Shown here in pieces: positions 41,036 to 64,000 of a stretch of 64,000 nucleotides of DNA. The DNA is from Lepisosteus oculatus (taxonomy: Eukaryota > Chordata > Actinopteri > Semionotiformes > Lepisosteidae), in assembly GCF_040954835.1 (NCBI RefSeq), contig NC_090723.1, forward strand, positions 9,372,001-9,436,000. Reading direction: 5' to 3'. How positions within the stretch are numbered: the first letter of the stretch is position 1; each line of letters starts with the position of its first letter. The notes beneath the pieces were generated by a model. That model saw only the letters and a list, made by a program, of their open reading frames with translations, did no database searches and was not told the DNA's origin. The translations under genes were made by a program, and so were the position numbers.

Positions 41036-43445
41036 GGAGAGTGGAACGTTTTAATGTCAATGACACCGCTGAGCCGGCAGTGTGAAAACCTTTCAGTCGC
41101 AGACCGGCAGCCGGGCCGCGATACAGCGTGAGTCTCCCGCGGCTTTCTTGAATCTGAATGCAATCATCGTGAAGAAATAATGACATGCCTTGTTGTTTAA
41201 AACTCGAGAAGTAGCTTGAAAGAAAACCGAAGAATGTGAAATAAACAGACCTGTCAGTGCTTTTGTGCTGTACTGCAACTCGTAACACACCTCGTCTGTG
41301 GAACGAGCACAGGTCGACTGTGGCCGGGCGACGGTGTTCGGAGCAGTTTACTCCGTTCGGCGTGCCGGGTATACAGACCTAATCGTGCAATAATTAAACG
41401 TTTATCTGCTGTCTGACCGTTATAATAATGATCGGGGGTGTCGGGCTCGACCACAGCCCTGCCGGGCTCTCCTATCGCTCCGATCTGCAGACCCGCCGCT
41501 CCCGCCTTCACAAAAGCCAGACGGCCCACGCGTGTGTGGAGGGCACCAATTACATTATTGCTATTTGTTGACATAAGGTGAACATCGGCTTACTGTAATT
41601 ATGAATCTCCATAAACTCCTTTAAATTATACGGCATTAGTGTGCTCTTTTCACAGCTAAAAATGGCAACAGGGTTTCGCCCGAAGACAAAACACAAACAG
41701 GTGGCTGGGAGGGTTATATTCGTTAAACGGTAAACAGCGGTCTCACCCCCGCGGAGCTATCACATCGGGCATAAAAATAAAACAGATTACATCTGTAATT
41801 AAATGCCGTGTCTTGGACGAGCTTTCGTCTGTCTGTTCTGTGTGTTACTGTGGCTACACGAGGCAGAAGAGTTCATTTTTATGAGAAGCGCTCGGAGCTG
41901 TGGGAGAAAAGGTTGTCTCACAGGGAAGAAATCGGGCTTGTGGGTGGAAGATATTTTTTTTATTTTCTAAAAAGAGTTGTAAGAAAAGTATTTCGGTTCG
42001 ATAAGCTCGTGAGGAGTGCAGCGTGCGCGATTTTCCCCGCAGCTGGACTCCTCGTTACAGAAATTAAACTATCGAGTTGATTCATTAATTTCACGTTTAT
42101 TCAATCCAATGGTAAGAGGACACGTTCTAGAAAGCTCGGCCGCAGAGAGGCGTGACAGTCTGAGACGCGTCACACTGGCTCCACGACACCCGGGCTCTGC
42201 GTTCTGCTGCCCACACGAGACACGTCCTCGACACCCCCCGACACGCACCGCGCGCTGACCGCCCACGCACAGCCGTGACTGCAGCTCGAGGACAGACGGA
42301 CGGAGGCGGAGGGCGCACGCAGATTTACCTGCTGTGTAGCTCACCTGCCCAGGTGTACCTCCGCAGTGCTGGGCCGCTGTCTGGAGTCTGTTTGCCTGGA
42401 AGTAGCTCTAATGATGGGTCACTCTGACTAAATATACCCACACGAGCGAAATGGGTCTCTTGGCTGCTCTTGTTTTTACCTTGAGTGCTCTGTGTGACAC
42501 TTCAAAAACTAAGCTAATCGCATTTGAAACAGGGTAATTGTTTATTCAGTGCCAGGCATGCTTGAAGTATGTTTTAACATCACACATCTTGGTCTTAAAT
42601 TGGATTTTACACGTCCATCTTCAGTGCATTAGAACCCCTGACTAGTAGTTGCAATACTGATGTAACTTTAGGCATTTGCAGACATAGTGGCTTAATATTT
42701 AGCTGAGGAGGAGTGTTGCTGATTTTTTAACAAGAGATGTGTAGAAAACCCAGAGCCTCTAGACAATCGGTGTTTTCACTGTGCCTTGAGTAGTTTTTCT
42801 GTAGTCTGACTTCAAGGAAGACCAACTCCCACAGCTGAATCTGTGAAGTGGTTCATCAAATGAGTTTTACTTTCTAGCCAGGGTGCAGAGCTGGAAGTCG
42901 GGGCTGTTGGGGACGGGGTGTGGGGGAGAGCGTGGGACAGACTGCTCACCCGCCTCCTGCAGAGGTGTGATTCTGGACCCTCGCAGAGCTCGGCTCAGGG
43001 GCAACAGAACCTCTGGGCTTGTCAGTACCTCGACTGCAGCCTCCCCTCTCCCTGAGACCCCCCCCCTCCTAGCTCTGTACTCCATACGGTCAGTGCTAAT
43101 GGAGTCTTCATCGGGTCTGAACCAGGGTCCTGCTATCAGAGAGCTGCCCGGCTCTGGACAGTCCACCTCGAGCTGGACGGGGCTCGTGCTGCGGTTCTGT
43201 TCCGGCTGTGGCTGGAATGCTGCACCGCCTTGTGGGGGAAAGGAACAGAAAATTAGAAACACGACACTCTTGTTGTTAATCTGTGCAGTTAAAATGAAGT
43301 GTTATTACTGTGATTAACGTAATTGGCTGGCAATTGCATCAGGAGCAGCTACCATTTGTACCCGTTTACACAGGAGGGCATGTTGCCAGAGCAGTGTGTG
43401 AAGTACAACAGCAGCACTGCACCTCCGACTCCATCACTGACCTGG
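41036..43445. other. eve1-ttll6 intergenic region, no gene seen
   Basis: Contains CpG-rich stretches (41.28-41.58 and 42.1-42.35 kb) and AT-rich blocks between, but no exon I can support. A 106-codon minus-strand frame at 41254-41574 has no recognisable domain. Confidence 0.5.
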
Positions 43446-43996
43446 GGGTGAGCAGGGTGGTGCAGTGAGTGAGTGGGGTTCTGGGGGACAGTGGGGTGCA
43501 GTGTGAGAGTGGGGTGGTGGGTCAGTGGGTGCAGTGTGAGAGTGGGGTGGTGGCTCAGTGTTGTGCAATGTGAGAGTGGGGTGCCGTGTGAGAGTGGGGT
43601 GGTGGCTCAGTGTTGTGCAGTGTGAGAGTGGGGTGCTGTGAGAGGGGGGTGGTGGGTCAGTGGGGTGCTATGTGAGAGGGGGGTGGTGGCTCAGTGTTGT
43701 GCAGTGTGAGAGTGGGGTGCAGTGTGAGAGTGGGGTGGTGGGTCAGTGGGGTGCAGTGTGAGAGTGGGGTGCAGTGTGAGAGTGGGGTGGTGGGTCAGTG
43801 GGGTGCAGTGTGAGAGTGGGGTGGTGGCTCAGTGTTGTGCAGTGTGAGAGTGGGGTGGTGGCTCAGTGTTGTGCAGTGTGAGAGTGGGGTGCAGTGTGAG
43901 AGGGGGGTGGTGGGTCAGTGGGGTGCTGTGTGAGTGGGGTGGTGGCTCAGTGTTGTGCAGTGTGAGTGGGGTGTGGGTCAGTGGGGTGCTGTGAGT
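43446..43996 (+). repeat. G-rich minisatellite
   Basis: About 550 bp of tandem, imperfect units built from GTGTGAGAGTGGGGTG, GTGGGTCAGTGGGGTGCA and GTGGCTCAGTGTTGTGCA blocks, unit length about 17-35 bp with higher-order alternation. The plus strand has dense GGGG runs. Confidence 0.93.
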
Positions 43997-45077
43997 TAGT
44001 GCCGGTAGCCTGCTGCTGTGACAAGATGATAATGGAAGGTAATTGCACCCTTGCGGCTTTCGCTGGCTGCCTGTGAAATGACAGTGGGGAGCAGCAGCCA
44101 GCTGACGCACTGATCCCGCCGGGAGATACAGGCTCACTGTCAGACCCTGCAGCTCCCGGGAATCCGCCAGCCAGTGGCATGTCACACAGCACAGACAGGG
44201 CTGCCACTGGCTCCAACCCTGGGCACAAGTGTCCCTTTCCCTTTCTGTTGCTGCCTGTTTGCTTTTCAAGCCATTTCCATGTCTCTTAAATCTCCATGGT
44301 GACTTATCCGGTGCCGTCGTCCATCTTCCATTTTTACCCTGCTTATACCGTGTTTTTACTACAGTCCTTTGCCCAGTGCCATATTGTTACTATGGGATAC
44401 AAGAGCACGCCTTTCTAGCAGTGCAAGGGCGCTGCATGAACACCAGTTCCACCAGTTCTGGTTCAGCACCAGAGATCTAGAGGAAATTCCTTGCTCACAG
44501 CCCCTGCTATTTCACTCCCTGATTGCTGGAAGAAGAGAGCAGTCATCACCACCCCCCACCTGCACCAGCGGCTTGTGCTGCTCAAACTGAATAGGACACC
44601 GGCTTTGAAGTGAGGAGGGCAGAGCTCGGGCCCAGACTGTCTGGTTATTTCCTGCTCTGTGAAAAGGCCGAGTGGAATGCAGGAACAATTAGGCTGCAAT
44701 CATGAGTCATCGAAAACGCACGGTCCCCTACGAGTGTTTCTCCCTGCTCCCGAGGAAACAGCGGTTCCCTCAGAGGTCCATTTCCCACGAGGACACGCTG
44801 TTGGGACAGCGACAGGGTTACAGACGTGAGTGGGCGCTTTGCTCACTGAGGCTCATAGCACGCACCAAAAAACTTCAGCACTGTTACTGTCACAACGGAA
44901 TTAAGAAATGCTGAAACCTAGAGCCTTCCCCTGTAAAAAGCAAAGCCCTAGACATTAGCCAGGCAAGTAAATAAGAGGAAGGAGAGGAATCGTGAGTCTC
45001 TGCTGTCAGCTGGGTTGGACCAGACTATGAAAAATCCCAGCGCTGGAATATCTGTTTCACACTTTTGAGTAGTGTTC

Positions 45078-45165
45078 AATCCTGAAGAAGCACCGAGCCG
45101 AAAACGACTGCAAGCGCTGAAGGAGATCTGCGTGTATTTGTACTAAAATGTTTTCTAGCTTCAAA
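45078..45165 (+). repeat. Diverged relative of the CCGAAACGTT repeat
   Basis: CCTGAAGAAGCACCGAGCCG, AAAACGACTGCAAGC and a distal TTTTCTAGC share layout with the copies at 19.7, 22.1 and 33.4 kb but are strongly diverged. Tentative. Confidence 0.35.
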
Positions 45166-45363
45166 AAGGCAAAGGCAAATGCAATGCTCAATGCATTAAA
45201 AAACGAAGTAATCCCGGACACTGCAACATGAGCGTCTCTGCAGCCTGCGCTCAGTACCGGCTGTGTGTCTGTGATCAGTGATGTTACCTTCTAGTATCAG
45301 GAAGGTTATTTTTTTAAGCATTACCTTTAAGCATTGAGTCCACATGTCATCAGATAATTAAAG

Positions 45364-45643
45364 GGGGCGGAGTGGTGGCTCTGTGGCTCAGGATCTGTGC
45401 CTGTGGCTGGAAGGTTGCCGGTTCAAATCCCGCGGCCGGCAGAGGAGTCCTACTCCGTTAAGGCCCCTGAGCAAGGCCCTTAACCCCAACTCCTCCAGGG
45501 GCGCTGTACAATGGCTGACCCTGCGCCCTGACCCCAAGCTTCTCTCCCTGTCTGTGTCTCATGAAGAGCAAGTATGCGAAAAGCCGAATTCCTAATGCAA
45601 GAAATTGTATAGGGCCAATAAAGTGATGTTATGTTATGTTAAA
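45364..45643 (+). mobile_element. tRNA-derived SINE
   Basis: Full-length copy with A/B-box-like head (GGTTCAAATCC at 45420-45430), GAGCAAGGCCCTTAACCCC core, a tail TTGTATAGGGCCAATAAAG and repeated TTATG end. A possible target duplication TTAAAGG flanks it. Confidence 0.87.
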
Positions 45644-47109
45644 GGTACAGACAATACAGTGCCAAGTGCTAAAGACTTTGTTCTGGGAGAAGGGTAAATG
45701 AAACGTGCAGACACAGAGGTGACTATGGTGAAATGCCTGCAGGGACCCACACAGCCCGGGACTGCAGCAGGCAACCCAAAGACATGCGAATAGCCCACCC
45801 CCCCTCTTCCCCCCCAATCAGGGGAGCTGGCTGCCGGAGACACTGCGCTGTGCCAGACTCCCCTCTTCAAAGAGCCCCGGGCTGGCTGAGGTGTCGAGGC
45901 GCTTCAAAGCTATGCAGAGCACCTTTAATTAGTGTGGATTAACCTGCCTGTGATCAGGGCAGGGGAGATAAAAGCAGCAGGTTGTGAACAGGGATCACAA
46001 CAGCTACAGCTACTGTCTGCAGTCGTCACTTTGATATTAAATCAGCTTTTTTTCCGTTTTTAAGCTGCAGCCATCTGAACTATTTTAAATAAACATCACA
46101 GACACACAGTCAAATGAGACCAAGTGAAACATCACCATAGTCTAGAATAATATAGATATAACTTTGCTCTCCCTCAAATGCCTGGGCAAATACTTCTGTT
46201 TTTTTATTTTTTGTTCAATACGCACAGAAGAGGTGTGGCTGTCAAATGAATGCAGGTTTATTGCTTGTAATAAATTATTGAATAACCTCGTTTACAATAT
46301 ACCTTTGTTTACAGTAGATGTATCTGCACCCATGCAAGTAAATAATTAAAAAAAAAACTTTCAATAAACATAGGGAATATTCAGTATTTCTGTCCACATC
46401 CATTGTTTTAATCAGTTCCCCAGTAACTAGATTCCACTGGGGTATCCATGTTCTTTAATTTGCAAACAGCTCTACGTCTGAGACAGCCTTTAAACAGAGC
46501 TAATTAAGGTTTAACTGGAGTACTTTATCCCTCTTCCTAGACCTTAATATTTTGATGACTTAGATAGGCGGTTCCACTCGAGTTCTTAATCACAAGCTAA
46601 TGGGTTTCAATTTTCTGGTTGGGGCAGATTTACGAATTTGCTTTAAGCTCTTCAAAGGTCAAATGGAATTTGCAATTGTGGGCGTGTCTGATACACTGTA
46701 ATTCACCACTTGTGTCTGTTCATTATCAATTGATCAACTAGCAAGAGCTGTTTAGCCAGAAACAACAGCCAGCGAGCAGACAAGAGACAGTGTAAAGTTC
46801 TGTGTGCCAAAGCTGTTAGAATCTGTAGCTTTGAAATGGGGTGTTTTTGACACGCAGGACTGACCAAAGGAACAGGTTAAATGTAATTCTAAACAAGCCC
46901 TGGAGATGCAGCAGACACAGGACAGGGATTGGGAACGACTGATTTAGAGACAGGAAAACTGCAGGCCTCTAGACTCAAACCTGGGATCCCTACACAAGCG
47001 TATCTATGTGAATTTGTATTTAAAGTCTGTTTCGATATTACCACGGAAAGATTTCACGGGATTACAAGTTGTTGATGGTGACAATTAGACATTAAAAGCT
47101 AAATCCAGT

Positions 47110-47454
47110 TACATCAAAATAATTTTATTATATGACATTAAAGGTATAGAAATTCATCATACAATTCTGCCATATTACAAAGACCAAAAGTAAAAGGCTA
47201 CTTAAAGGTTTTAAAAATATATTCATTCAGCAAAACATTTTGCAACATACTGTAATCACAACTTCATAAAAATAGTACAATATGGTAATGGATCAAATCA
47301 CGTCACATCCGTAGTCTCAATGTGCTAGTCAATCAACAGAACAGTGCTTTCCAAGTGCAGGTCAAGTCAAGTCATTCTAATGTTGTGATTCAATGATCAG
47401 GAGACAGTACCAGGAAACCTAAACAATGACAAAGAAACGGTACCAGAACCTGGG
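47110..47454 (-). other. ttll6: ttll6 3' UTR with poly(A) signal
   Basis: AT-rich sequence after the exon 15 stop carries AATAAA on the minus strand at 47124-47129, giving a 3' UTR of about 340 nt. Inferred from position and signal. Confidence 0.5.

Positions 47455-64000
<16,546 letters not shown>

Larger units (their letters stand above)
43997..47109. other. Intergenic DNA 3' of ttll6
   Basis: Apart from the SINE at 45364 and the weak repeat at 45078, nothing coding is recognised. Ordinary AT-rich spacer. Confidence 0.5.

Noticed and set aside
43829-44269. Thr/His/Pro-repeat protein on the minus strand
   Set aside because: Simple translation of the minisatellite; no evidence it is a gene.

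Overview
This window is vertebrate genomic DNA, almost certainly from a ray-finned fish. It carries the 5' end of a HoxB cluster and the gene next to it. Three protein-coding genes are well supported: hoxb13 (minus strand, two exons, 9313-10715), an even-skipped/Evx homeobox gene matching the HoxB-linked eve1/evx3 type (plus strand, three exons, 36850-38877), and ttll6, a tubulin polyglutamylase (minus strand, 15 exons recognised from 63916 down to 47455; its 5' end lies beyond the window). An intron-containing tRNA-Leu(CAA) gene lies inside a ttll6 intron. Spliced introns, poly(A) signals, trinucleotide microsatellites, 5S- and tRNA-derived SINEs and an L2-type LINE all say vertebrate. Retention of an Evx gene beside hoxb13, a hoxb13 N-terminus of the HoxA13/HoxD13 type and the spacious intergenic DNA suit a non-teleost (gar- or bowfin-like) or early-branching teleost; the species itself is inferred, not proven.

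Layout. 1-9312: DNA 3' of hoxb13, towards the rest of the HoxB cluster, with no further homeobox. 9313-10715: hoxb13. 10716-36540: about 26 kb between hoxb13 and eve1, which are transcribed away from each other. It is AT-rich and poor in transposons but holds a pair of related ~100-bp elements at 15.9 and 32.0 kb, isolated CpG-rich patches and a candidate TCF/homeodomain element at 35.4 kb. 36544-40020: eve1 from TATA box to poly(A) signal. 40.8-64 kb: density of SINEs, LINE remnants, a small DNA transposon and a G-rich minisatellite rises sharply, and ttll6 is interleaved with these. eve1 and ttll6 converge tail to tail.

How the genes relate. hoxb13 and eve1 are posterior/tailbud transcription factors in the same head-to-head arrangement as Hoxa13-Evx1 and Hoxd13-Evx2, so the DNA between them is the likely home of shared regulatory elements. 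ttll6 is functionally unrelated (ciliary tubulin glutamylation) but is the established flanking gene of HOXB13 in human, which confirms cluster identity. The most interesting signals are the preserved HoxB-Evx linkage, the ancestral hoxb13 N-terminus, the duplicated intergenic element, an in-frame TGA at the start of ttll6 exon 2 that disappears if a non-canonical splice site is used, and a tRNA-Leu with G at position 33 abutted by a SINE.
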